Assembly: GCA_945873675.1 (NCBI GenBank)
Contig: CAMCEP010000116.1
Span: forward strand, 1-8,135
Reading direction: 5' to 3'
Source: Asaia bogorensis
GTDB taxonomy: Bacteria > Pseudomonadota > Alphaproteobacteria > Acetobacterales > Acetobacteraceae
Length of the DNA: 8,135 nt
How positions within the stretch are numbered: the stretch's first letter is position 1; each line of letters opens with the position of its first letter. The position numbers and the translations under genes are program-made. Positions 1 to 5,322 of this stretch are shown in pieces. The notes under the pieces were generated by a model. It did no database searches and was not told where the DNA came from. It worked only from the letters and a program-made list of their open reading frames with translations.

Positions 1-585
1 GATGTGGCGCTGTTTGGCGAAAAGATCGGGCTTGAACGGCTGGTGGGTGTGGCCGTGTTTGTTGGCATTGCCGCCATTTCCATCTGGGTTACGCCGCGGC
101 AATTGCGCGATGATAATGGCTTTGCCTGGGGCGCCATTGCGGAAGTGGCGAAGCTGTTCGCGGCCATTTTCGTCACCATGGCGCCTGTGTTGGCCATTCT
201 GCGCGCCGGCACGGCTGGGGCGGCGGCGCCGCTTGTGGCGCTGACTTCCGGCGCGGGTGGGGAGCCGATCCCTTGGGTCTATTTCTGGCTATCCGGGGCG
301 CTTTCTTCCTTCCTGGATAATGCGCCGACCTATCTGGTGTTCTTTAATCTCGCCGGCGGCGACCCTGCGCATCTGATGGCCGAAGGCGCGCTGACCCTGG
401 CCGCGATTTCCTGTGGCGCGGTCTTTATGGGGGCCAATTCCTATATCGGGAATGCGCCGAATTTCATGGTCAAGGCGATTGTCGAAGAACAGGGTGTGCG
501 CATGCCATCCTTCTTCGGCTATTGCGCCTGGGCCCTGGTGGTCTTGATCCCGCTTTTCGTGCTGGTGACATTCATTTTCTTCTGA
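1..585 (+). CDS. C-terminal part of a citrate/Na+:H+ antiporter-type inner-membrane transporter (5' end outside window)
   Basis: The frame is open from base 1 (Asp-Val-Ala-Leu...) to a TGA at 583-585, giving 194 visible codons; the start lies to the left of the window. The protein is very hydrophobic, with about five likely membrane segments: around residues 15-32 and 50-68, the stretch near SSFLDNAPTYLVFF, AALTLAAISCGAVFMGA-like residues around 130-145, and the extreme C-terminus (ALVVLIPLFVLVTFIFF). The motif FLDNAPTYLVFF, and the later NSYIGNAPNFMVKAI, resemble the paired helix-hairpin motifs of the ion transporter superfamily. Proteins of this kind are usually labelled 'sodium:proton antiporter' or 'putative citrate transport'. 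The substrate cannot be decided from this fragment. Only 10 nt separate it from the methylisocitrate lyase gene, and the downstream ribosome-binding site overlaps its stop codon. The two are therefore probably co-transcribed, which hints at a carboxylate substrate (inference). Confidence 0.8.
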   Translation, partial: DVALFGEKIGLERLVGVAVFVGIAAISIWVTPRQLRDDNGFAWGAIAEVAKLFAAIFVTMAPVLAILRAGTAGAAAPLVALTSGAGGEPIPWVYFWLSGALSSFLDNAPTYLVFFNLAGGDPAHLMAEGALTLAAISCGAVFMGANSYIGNAPNFMVKAIVEEQGVRMPSFFGYCAWALVVLIPLFVLVTFIFF

Positions 586-588
586 GGA
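584..588 (+). promoter_or_regulatory. ribosome-binding site of the methylisocitrate lyase gene
   Basis: GAGGA lies 7 nt before the ATG at 596 and overlaps the TGA stop (583-585) of the transporter gene. This fixes the start of the lyase and suggests that ribosomes finishing the transporter could reinitiate on it. Confidence 0.7.
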
Positions 589-595
589 AATAGCT

Positions 596-1516
596 ATGCC
601 TTACGTGATTGCCGATGATCTGCCCGATGAACCCGCCGGTGTGCGCTTCCGCCGCTTGCTGGACCGCCCGCAAATCCTCCAAATGCCGGGCGCGCATCTG
701 GGCATCGCTGCCTTGCTCGCGAAAAAGGCAGGGTTTGAGGCACTGTACATGTCAGGCGCCGCCATGTCCGCCACCATGGGCCTGCCCGATCTTGGCATGA
801 TCACGGTGGATGATGTTTCTTGGCATGTGCGCCAGGTGGTGCGCGCTTCTGCCCTGCCCGTGCTGGTGGATGGCGATACCGGCTATGGTGAGGCGTTGAA
901 TGTCATGCACATGGTGCGCTGCTTTGAAGAAGCAGGTGCGGGCGCGGTGCATTTGGAAGACCAATTGCTGCCCAAGAAATGCGGCCATTTGAACGACAAG
1001 AAACTGGCCCCGGTGGATGAGATGTCGGCCAAGGTCGCAGCGGCGCGGAAAGCCAGGCGCAATCTGGTGATCATCGCGCGCACCGATGCGGTGGCAAATG
1101 AGGGCATGGATGCTGCCGTTGATCGCGCCAAGCGCTATCTGGAAGCCGGCGCCGATGCGATTTTCCCCGAAGCGCTGACCACCGCTGAGATGTTTCGCGA
1201 ATTCGCATCTCGCATGCCGGGTGTGAAGCTTTTGGCCAATATGACCGAATTCGGCCGCACGCCCTTCTTTACCGCCACCGAATTCCAGCAAATGGGCTAT
1301 GCCATGGTGATCTGGCCCGTGAGCCATTTGCGCATCGCGGCCCGCGCCATGGAAGACCTATACGGCGCGATCAAATCCGATGGCGGAACGCATAACATGG
1401 CCGGGCGGATGCAAACCCGCGCTCAGCTTTATGAGACGATTGGCTATCACGCCTATGAATCGCTCGACGCCAGCCTGGTGCGCACCATTGTGCCGGAAGG
1501 CATGCCGCAGAATTGA
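596..1516 (+). CDS. prpB: methylisocitrate lyase (isocitrate lyase/PEP mutase superfamily)
   Basis: A complete 306-residue protein, close to the usual length of about 295-305. PrpB cleaves 2-methylisocitrate to pyruvate and succinate in the cytoplasmic methylcitrate cycle for propionate. Visible hallmarks: the substrate-loop region SGAAMSATMGLPDLG (53-67); the Mg-binding strand DGDTGYG (92-98), where DADTGFG is more usual; HLEDQ (119-123); the superfamily catalytic motif KKCGH (127-131) with the general-acid Cys129; IIARTDA; FPEALT; and LANMTEFG. The C-terminal MQTRAQLYETIGYHAYE stretch is also typical of PrpB. The start has a good GAGGA site 7 nt upstream. No prpC, prpD or prpR is seen nearby, and the partner in the operon is a transporter, so a related lyase activity (2,3-dimethylmalate or oxaloacetate type) remains possible. 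The family assignment is firm; the exact substrate is inferred from overall resemblance. Confidence 0.85.
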   Translation: MPYVIADDLPDEPAGVRFRRLLDRPQILQMPGAHLGIAALLAKKAGFEALYMSGAAMSATMGLPDLGMITVDDVSWHVRQVVRASALPVLVDGDTGYGEALNVMHMVRCFEEAGAGAVHLEDQLLPKKCGHLNDKKLAPVDEMSAKVAAARKARRNLVIIARTDAVANEGMDAAVDRAKRYLEAGADAIFPEALTTAEMFREFASRMPGVKLLANMTEFGRTPFFTATEFQQMGYAMVIWPVSHLRIAARAMEDLYGAIKSDGGTHNMAGRMQTRAQLYETIGYHAYESLDASLVRTIVPEGMPQN

Positions 1517-1523
1517 GGTTATG

Positions 1524-1557
1524 CCGGGCGCGGTGGTGCCTTAGCCCCCGCGCCCGG
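1524..1557. terminator. perfect 10-bp GC inverted repeat between convergent genes, possible terminator
   Basis: CCGGGCGCGG (1524-1533) is matched exactly by CCGCGCCCGG (1548-1557), leaving a 14-nt loop. It starts 8 nt after the prpB stop, and its right arm and loop include the stop codon and last codons of the convergent Lrp-like gene. The only homopolymer beside it is A5 (1558-1562) on the plus strand, which is on the wrong side for a U-tract in either direction. It is therefore not a textbook intrinsic terminator, but the position between two converging transcripts fits a shared stop or mRNA 3'-end stabiliser. Confidence 0.4.
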
Positions 1558-1795
1558 AAAAAGCGTTGAAGGTTTGCAGCGTATAGGTGTCCTTCACGCC
1601 GGGCACGGTCTGGATCGTCTCCACCACGAAAAGCCCGATATCGCGATCCGCTTCCAGGTAGAATTTCCCGAGCAGGTCGTATTGGCCGGAAATGGAATGC
1701 ATTTCTGAAAGCTCTGGAATGCCATCGGCCATCTCGCGCGCCACGCGATAGGCTTGGCCCATCTCACACTTGATCATGATGAATACGGCGCGCAT
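1541..1795 (-). CDS. stand-alone Lrp/AsnC-type effector-binding (RAM) domain protein
   Basis: A complete 84-residue protein. It matches only the C-terminal ligand-binding half of Lrp/AsnC regulators, with the βαββαβ pattern of that domain: strand MRAVFIMIKC (1-10), helix QAYRVAREMA (14-23), the conserved turn and strand GQYDLLGKFYL (37-47), helix IGLFVVETIQ, then the terminal strand KDTYTLQTFNAF. There is no N-terminal helix-turn-helix, and no room for one, because the ATG is set by a strong AGGAGG 9 nt upstream. Members of this family assemble into dimers and higher oligomers and bind amino acids or other small molecules. Stand-alone forms cannot bind DNA directly by the usual route and may act as metabolite sensors or partners of full-length Lrp proteins. 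The gene diverges from the peptide-type ABC ATPase pair and converges on prpB; a link to amino-acid or peptide supply is inference. Confidence 0.85.
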   Translation of the reverse strand: MRAVFIMIKCEMGQAYRVAREMADGIPELSEMHSISGQYDLLGKFYLEADRDIGLFVVETIQTVPGVKDTYTLQTFNAFSGRGG

Positions 1796-1804
1796 GGCAT
1801 GTGC

Positions 1805-1810
1805 CCTCCT
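1805..1810 (-). promoter_or_regulatory. strong ribosome-binding site of the Lrp-like gene
   Basis: AGGAGG on the minus strand lies 9 nt before the ATG at 1795-1793. A second ATG at 1800-1798 is closer to the site but out of frame. The strength of the site shows that the short protein is a real product rather than the tail of a longer regulator. Confidence 0.75.
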
Positions 1811-1906
1811 GAAGCAGGTGCATGGTAACGCGGAACCCAGCCGCCAGGAAACGAGGCATCCAGTCGGGCCAAGTTAATTTGCAAAGCGAATGGCATTATG
1901 ACTAAG

Positions 1907-1930
1907 TTTTAGGCGAAAAATCGCCCAAAA
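1907..1930. repeat. short interrupted palindrome in the divergent promoter region
   Basis: TTTT-A-GGCGA (1907-1916), a 4-nt AAAA loop, then TCGCC-C-AAAA (1921-1930): a 5-bp core and a 4-bp outer arm with one A/C mismatch. It has no U-tract after the stem on either strand, so it is not an intrinsic terminator. It could be an operator for a dimeric regulator or a hairpin in the leader of the ABC transcript; both are inference. Confidence 0.4.
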
Positions 1931-1980
1931 GCCGGTCGGGTGCGTTCTTCTGGCGGCATAGGGTTTGCTTATCAAGGATC

Positions 1981-3033
1981 ATGGTATTGCCCCCTCCTGC
2001 CCCAGATCGCGGCGGCGCCGCCCAGCCTCTGCTCGAAACCCGAGGCCTCGTGAAGCATTTCCCCATCCGGGGTGGCCTGTTTGGCCGCCAGATGGGGGAA
2101 GTTCGCGCGGTGGATGGTGTCTCCCTCAGCGTCCGAAAAGGTGAAACCTTGGGCATTGTGGGCGAAAGCGGCTGCGGCAAATCCACCACCGCCCGCCTGC
2201 TGATGCGCCTGCTCGACCCCGGCGCGGGGGAGATGATCTTTGACGGAGAGGCCGTGGGGCGTGATGACCTTGGCGGCGGCATATCGCTCAAGGAATATCG
2301 CCGCCAGGTGCAGATGGTGTTTCAGGATTCCTATGCCTCATTGAACCCCCGCCTGCCGATTGAAGACACCATCGCCTTCGCGCCCGAAGTCCATGGCGTG
2401 CCGGCGGCCGAGGCGCGCGAAAGGGCGCGGGAATTGCTAGCCGCGGTTGGCTTGGCCCCGGCGCAATTCGCCCGGCGCTACCCGCATGAATTGTCTGGCG
2501 GTCAGCGCCAGCGGGTGAATATCGCCCGCGCGCTCGCACTCCGCCCGCGTTTGGTCATTCTGGATGAGCCGGTCTCGGCGCTTGATAAAAGCGTGGAGGC
2601 GCAGGTGCTGAACCTGCTCGTGGACCTCAAGGAAAGCTTCGGCCTGACCTATGTCTTCATCAGCCATGACCTGAATGTGGTGCAATATATCAGTGACCGC
2701 GTGCTGGTGATGTATCTGGGCCAGGTCGCGGAAGAAGGCCCGGTGGATGAGATTTATGCCCGCCCGGCGCATCCTTATACCCGGGCCCTTTTGGCATCGC
2801 GGCCTTCCATGGACCCGGCGCAGCGCCGGACCGAACCACCACTGACGGGTGACCCACCCAATCCGGTGAACCCGCCTTCCGGCTGCCGCTTCCGCACCCG
2901 CTGCCCCTTTGCCGAGGCGATTTGCGCCGAAATCCCGCCAGTGGCGGCAACGCTGAGCCCCGGCCACACCGCCGCCTGCCACATGGCCCTGCCCGGCAGT
3001 GGTCATAGTAAAGCTGGGGGGATCGCGGCATGA
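1981..3033 (+). CDS. oligopeptide/dipeptide-type ABC importer ATP-binding protein, OppF/DppF type
   Basis: A 350-residue cytoplasmic ATPase. All nucleotide-binding motifs are present: Walker A GESGCGKST (61-69), Q-loop Gln115, signature LSGGQ (171-175), Walker B VILDEP (192-197) with catalytic Glu196, D-loop SALD (199-202) and switch His229. The C-terminal extension typical of peptide/nickel importers follows: HPYTRALL from 264, then four cysteines at 302, 308, 315 and 333. The KHFPIRGGLFGR insertion after the first strand and the GESGCGKSTTAR P-loop are features of the F-type subunit. The ATG at 1981 has AAGGA only 2 nt upstream, whereas the in-frame TTG at 1987 has it 8 nt upstream, so the true start may be two codons later. 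The gene overlaps the next ATPase gene by 4 nt. No permease or solute-binding protein lies in the window, so the substrate (peptide, metal chelate or other) is unknown. Confidence 0.9.
   Translation: MVLPPPAPDRGGAAQPLLETRGLVKHFPIRGGLFGRQMGEVRAVDGVSLSVRKGETLGIVGESGCGKSTTARLLMRLLDPGAGEMIFDGEAVGRDDLGGGISLKEYRRQVQMVFQDSYASLNPRLPIEDTIAFAPEVHGVPAAEARERARELLAAVGLAPAQFARRYPHELSGGQRQRVNIARALALRPRLVILDEPVSALDKSVEAQVLNLLVDLKESFGLTYVFISHDLNVVQYISDRVLVMYLGQVAEEGPVDEIYARPAHPYTRALLASRPSMDPAQRRTEPPLTGDPPNPVNPPSGCRFRTRCPFAEAICAEIPPVAATLSPGHTAACHMALPGSGHSKAGGIAA
3016..3022 (+). promoter_or_regulatory. ribosome-binding site of the second ATPase gene, inside the first
   Basis: GGGGGGA lies 7 nt before the ATG at 3030, within the last codons of the upstream gene. 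Together with the ATGA start/stop overlap it indicates translational coupling and equal production of the two ATPases. Confidence 0.5.
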
Positions 3034-4028
3034 GCGCGGCGTTGAAACCAACCCCCGAAGCGCCGCTGATCCGGCTGCGCGACCTGCATGTAAAGTTTGA
3101 ATCCCGCGACCGCACCGTGCATGCCGTCAATGGCGTTGATCTGGACCTTGCGGCTGGGGAGGTGCTGTGCATTCTGGGCGAGTCAGGTTCCGGCAAATCG
3201 GTGACGCTCCGCGCGCTCATGAAGCTTTTGCCCAAAACCGCGAAGGTGACGGGCGAAATTCAGGTGGCCGGGCGCGATGTGCAGGCCATGAGTGAAAGCC
3301 AGCTTGCCGATTTCCGCGGCGGCGATGTGGCGATGATCTTCCAGGAACCCATGACGGCGCTCGACCCGGTTTTCACCATCGGGCGGCAAATCGCAGAAAC
3401 CGTGCAACGGCATGAAGGCGCCAGCCGCTCGGCCGCCGATGCCAGGGCCTTGGAATTGCTGGAATTGGTCCAAATCCCCTCGGCCAAGCGGCGGCTTTCG
3501 GCTTACCCGCATGAATTATCGGGCGGGCTTCGTCAGCGCGCCATGATCGCGGTGGCTTTGGCCTGCCGGCCCAAGCTGCTGCTGGCGGATGAGCCGACCA
3601 CGGCCTTGGATGCCACGGTGCAAATCCAGGTGCTGCTGCTGCTGCGGTCCTTGCAGGAACAGCTTGGCATGGGGGTGGTGTTTGTGACCCATGACCTTGG
3701 TGTTGCGGGCGAAATCGCTGACCGGGTGGCGGTGATGTATGCCGGCAAGGTGGTGGAAGAAGGCCCTGTCGGCGCGCTGATGGCGGGCCCCTTGCACCCC
3801 TATGCGAAGGGCCTGCTGGGGGCGACTGTCCATGCCGGCATGCGTGGCAAGCGGCTGACGACCATCCCCGGCGCGCCGCCGATGCTGGATAAGGTGCCCA
3901 CCGGCTGCGCCTTCGCGCCCCGCTGTGCCGAGGTGATTGAAGGCTGCCAAGCCGGGGTGCCACCGCTCCGCCAAATCGTCCCGGGGCGCCAAGCGCGCTG
4001 CATCAGGGTAGCGCCGGGCGGGGGCTAG
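3030..4028 (+). CDS. oligopeptide/dipeptide-type ABC importer ATP-binding protein, OppD/DppD type
   Basis: A 332-residue ATPase that would form a heterodimer with the preceding one on the cytoplasmic face of the importer. Motifs: Walker A GESGSGKS (50-57) followed by VTLRALM, as in D-type subunits; Q-loop Gln105 in IFQEPMTALDP; signature LSGGL (163-167), where D-type proteins more often have LSGGM; Walker B LLLADEP with Asp187-Glu188; D-loop TALD; and switch His221. The C-terminal domain has HPYAKGLL and four cysteines at 293, 299, 306 and 324, with exactly the same spacing as in its partner. All catalytic residues are present, so both ATP sites should be competent. The start ATG overlaps the upstream TGA (ATGA). 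A GC hairpin follows 25 nt after the stop. No membrane subunit follows; the next gene belongs to an efflux pump. Confidence 0.9.
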   Translation: MSAALKPTPEAPLIRLRDLHVKFESRDRTVHAVNGVDLDLAAGEVLCILGESGSGKSVTLRALMKLLPKTAKVTGEIQVAGRDVQAMSESQLADFRGGDVAMIFQEPMTALDPVFTIGRQIAETVQRHEGASRSAADARALELLELVQIPSAKRRLSAYPHELSGGLRQRAMIAVALACRPKLLLADEPTTALDATVQIQVLLLLRSLQEQLGMGVVFVTHDLGVAGEIADRVAVMYAGKVVEEGPVGALMAGPLHPYAKGLLGATVHAGMRGKRLTTIPGAPPMLDKVPTGCAFAPRCAEVIEGCQAGVPPLRQIVPGRQARCIRVAPGGG

Positions 4029-4053
4029 GCCCATATCTAAAAAAACTGAAACT

Positions 4054-4077
4054 TGCCGCGGCCCGCGTGGCGCGGCA
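4054..4077 (+). terminator. GC hairpin after the ABC ATPase genes, possible terminator
   Basis: TGCCGCG (4054-4060) and CGCGGCA (4071-4077) form a 7-bp stem with a 10-nt loop, 25 nt after the stop of the second ATPase. It is preceded by A7 (4039-4045) and followed by a loosely T-rich GAAGATTGTTTG rather than a clean U-tract. Its position fits the end of the ABC operon, but the weak tail keeps confidence low. I see no convincing promoter for the efflux genes in the rest of the 164-bp gap. Confidence 0.4.
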
Positions 4078-4192
4078 GAAGATTGTTTGAGCTTGGTGAT
4101 CTCGCCCGGCTCTCTCCTGCGGTCCGGGGCCGCTTTTGCGGTCACGTCCTGCCATGGTGCCGGTCCTGCTGGGCGGCTTGGGTTGGAATGAT

Positions 4193-5308
4193 ATGCGCAC
4201 GATTACGCAGCTAGGTCTTTTGGCCGTGATCGCCGGTGTCGGCGCGGCTTGGCACTTCAAGGCAGAAGAATGGGGCCTGCCCAAGCCCTTGGAATTGGTT
4301 GGGCTGCAATCCAATACCGGACAGGGGCCCGCGCGTGGTGGCCCGTCAGGTCCTGTGGGCGTGGTGGTGCAGCCAGTGCGCAGCGGCATGGTGGTGGACA
4401 AGGTCGAAAGTGTTGGCACGGTGCGCGCGCGCGAAGCCGTCACCATCACCGGCAAGATTGTTGGTATGGTCACGAAAATCCGCTTCACCGAAGGCCAGAA
4501 GGTGCAGGCGGGTGAAATCCTGGTTGAACTCGATTCCGGCGCGGTTTCTGCGGAACTTGATCAGGCCCGCGCAATTTTGGATGATGCGCGCAATCAATTA
4601 CAGCGCGCGCGCGGTTTGCAGGCCGGCCAGACCATCGCAGCGCAGAGGCTGGATACACTGGAAGCCCTGTCCCGCCAGGCCGAAGGACGCGTGCGGCAGG
4701 GTGAGGCGAAGCTTGAGGAATTGCGCGTGACTGCGCCTTTCAGCGGGCGCGTTGGTTTGCGGCAAGTAAGCCTTGGCGCGCTGATCCAGCCCGGTACGGC
4801 GATTACGACCTTGGATGATTTTTCCCGCGTGCGTGTCGAATTTTCCGTGCCTGAAGTTTATCTGGCGCGCGTTCAGCTTGGCCGGCAGGTGCAAGCGCGT
4901 AGCACCGCCTATGGCGACCGTCGCTTCAATGGCCAGGTCGCGATCATTGATACACGCATTGATCCAGCAACCCGCAGCGTGCGCGTGATTAGCGAATTCG
5001 ACAATGCCGATGAAGCGCTGCGCCCTGGCCTCTTCCTGAATGTGGAAATGGTGCTGGAAGAACGGCCAACGGCCCTATTGATCCCGGAAGAAGCGATAGA
5101 CCCTGTCGGTGATCGCGCCTTTGTCTATGTGATCCGCGAAGGCCGCGCGAAGCGCCAGGAAGTAAAGCTTGGGCTTCGGCTGCCGGGTGAAGTTGAAATC
5201 CGCGAAGGTGTCGCGGCGGGTGAGCCGGTGGTGGTGCGCGGCATTCAGCGCTTGCGCCCGGATGCGCCTGTCCGCATCATTGAAACCATCACGCGTCCGA
5301 CAAGCTGA
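4193..5308 (+). CDS. RND efflux pump periplasmic adaptor (membrane fusion protein)
   Basis: A 371-residue protein from the ATG at 4193. An N-terminal hydrophobic segment (about 5-20, LGLLAVIAGVGAAW) would anchor it to the inner membrane or act as an uncleaved signal; there is no lipobox. Domains in order: first β-strands (about 55-74); first lipoyl half GTVRAREAVTITGKIVG...EGQKVQAGEILVELD (75-114); a short α-hairpin rich in Ala, Arg and Gln (about 116-178); second lipoyl half with TAPFSGRVG (180-188); β-barrel (TTLDDFSRVRVEFSVPE onward); and a membrane-proximal domain from about 290. Such adaptors join the RND pump to an outer-membrane channel. The pump gene follows 14 nt later, so the pair is one operon. 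In-frame starts upstream (TTG 4136, ATG 4154) would put extra residues before the anchor and have no better ribosome-binding site; the site before 4193 (TTGGA) is itself weak. Confidence 0.88.
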   Translation: MRTITQLGLLAVIAGVGAAWHFKAEEWGLPKPLELVGLQSNTGQGPARGGPSGPVGVVVQPVRSGMVVDKVESVGTVRAREAVTITGKIVGMVTKIRFTEGQKVQAGEILVELDSGAVSAELDQARAILDDARNQLQRARGLQAGQTIAAQRLDTLEALSRQAEGRVRQGEAKLEELRVTAPFSGRVGLRQVSLGALIQPGTAITTLDDFSRVRVEFSVPEVYLARVQLGRQVQARSTAYGDRRFNGQVAIIDTRIDPATRSVRVISEFDNADEALRPGLFLNVEMVLEERPTALLIPEEAIDPVGDRAFVYVIREGRAKRQEVKLGLRLPGEVEIREGVAAGEPVVVRGIQRLRPDAPVRIIETITRPTS

Positions 5309-5322
5309 GCAGGCCTGAAGCC

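Larger units (their letters stand above)
1796..1980. promoter_or_regulatory. divergent intergenic region, presumed promoters for the Lrp-like gene and the ABC operon
   Basis: These 185 bp separate two divergent genes and are locally AT-richer (about 1871-1930) than their surroundings, as expected for promoters. Candidate elements are weak. On the minus strand CATAAT (plus positions 1895-1900) is one base from a consensus -10 box but lacks a good -35. On the plus strand TTGCAA (1879-1884) and TAAGTT (1903-1908) are 18 nt apart. I cannot assign transcription starts. A short palindrome at 1907-1930 lies in the same region. Confidence 0.4.

Noticed and set aside
752..1327. 191-codon minus-strand open frame opposite prpB
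   Set aside because: It is fully antisense to a clear enzyme gene, the translation is rich in His and Gly, and there is no plausible domain or ribosome-binding site.
1907..1930. The palindrome read as an intrinsic terminator
   Set aside because: The T-run precedes and the A-run follows the stem on both strands, the opposite of terminator polarity, and it lies upstream of both flanking genes.
3516..4145. 209-codon minus-strand open frame over the second ATPase and the following gap
   Set aside because: Mostly antisense to conserved ATPase motifs. The part in the gap shows no domain, and the composition is atypical.
4136..4192. Longer N-terminus for the RND adaptor (TTG at 4136 or ATG at 4154)
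   Set aside because: The ATG at 4193 places the hydrophobic anchor at the very N-terminus, as usual for this family, and neither upstream start has a better ribosome-binding site. The longer forms cannot be fully excluded.
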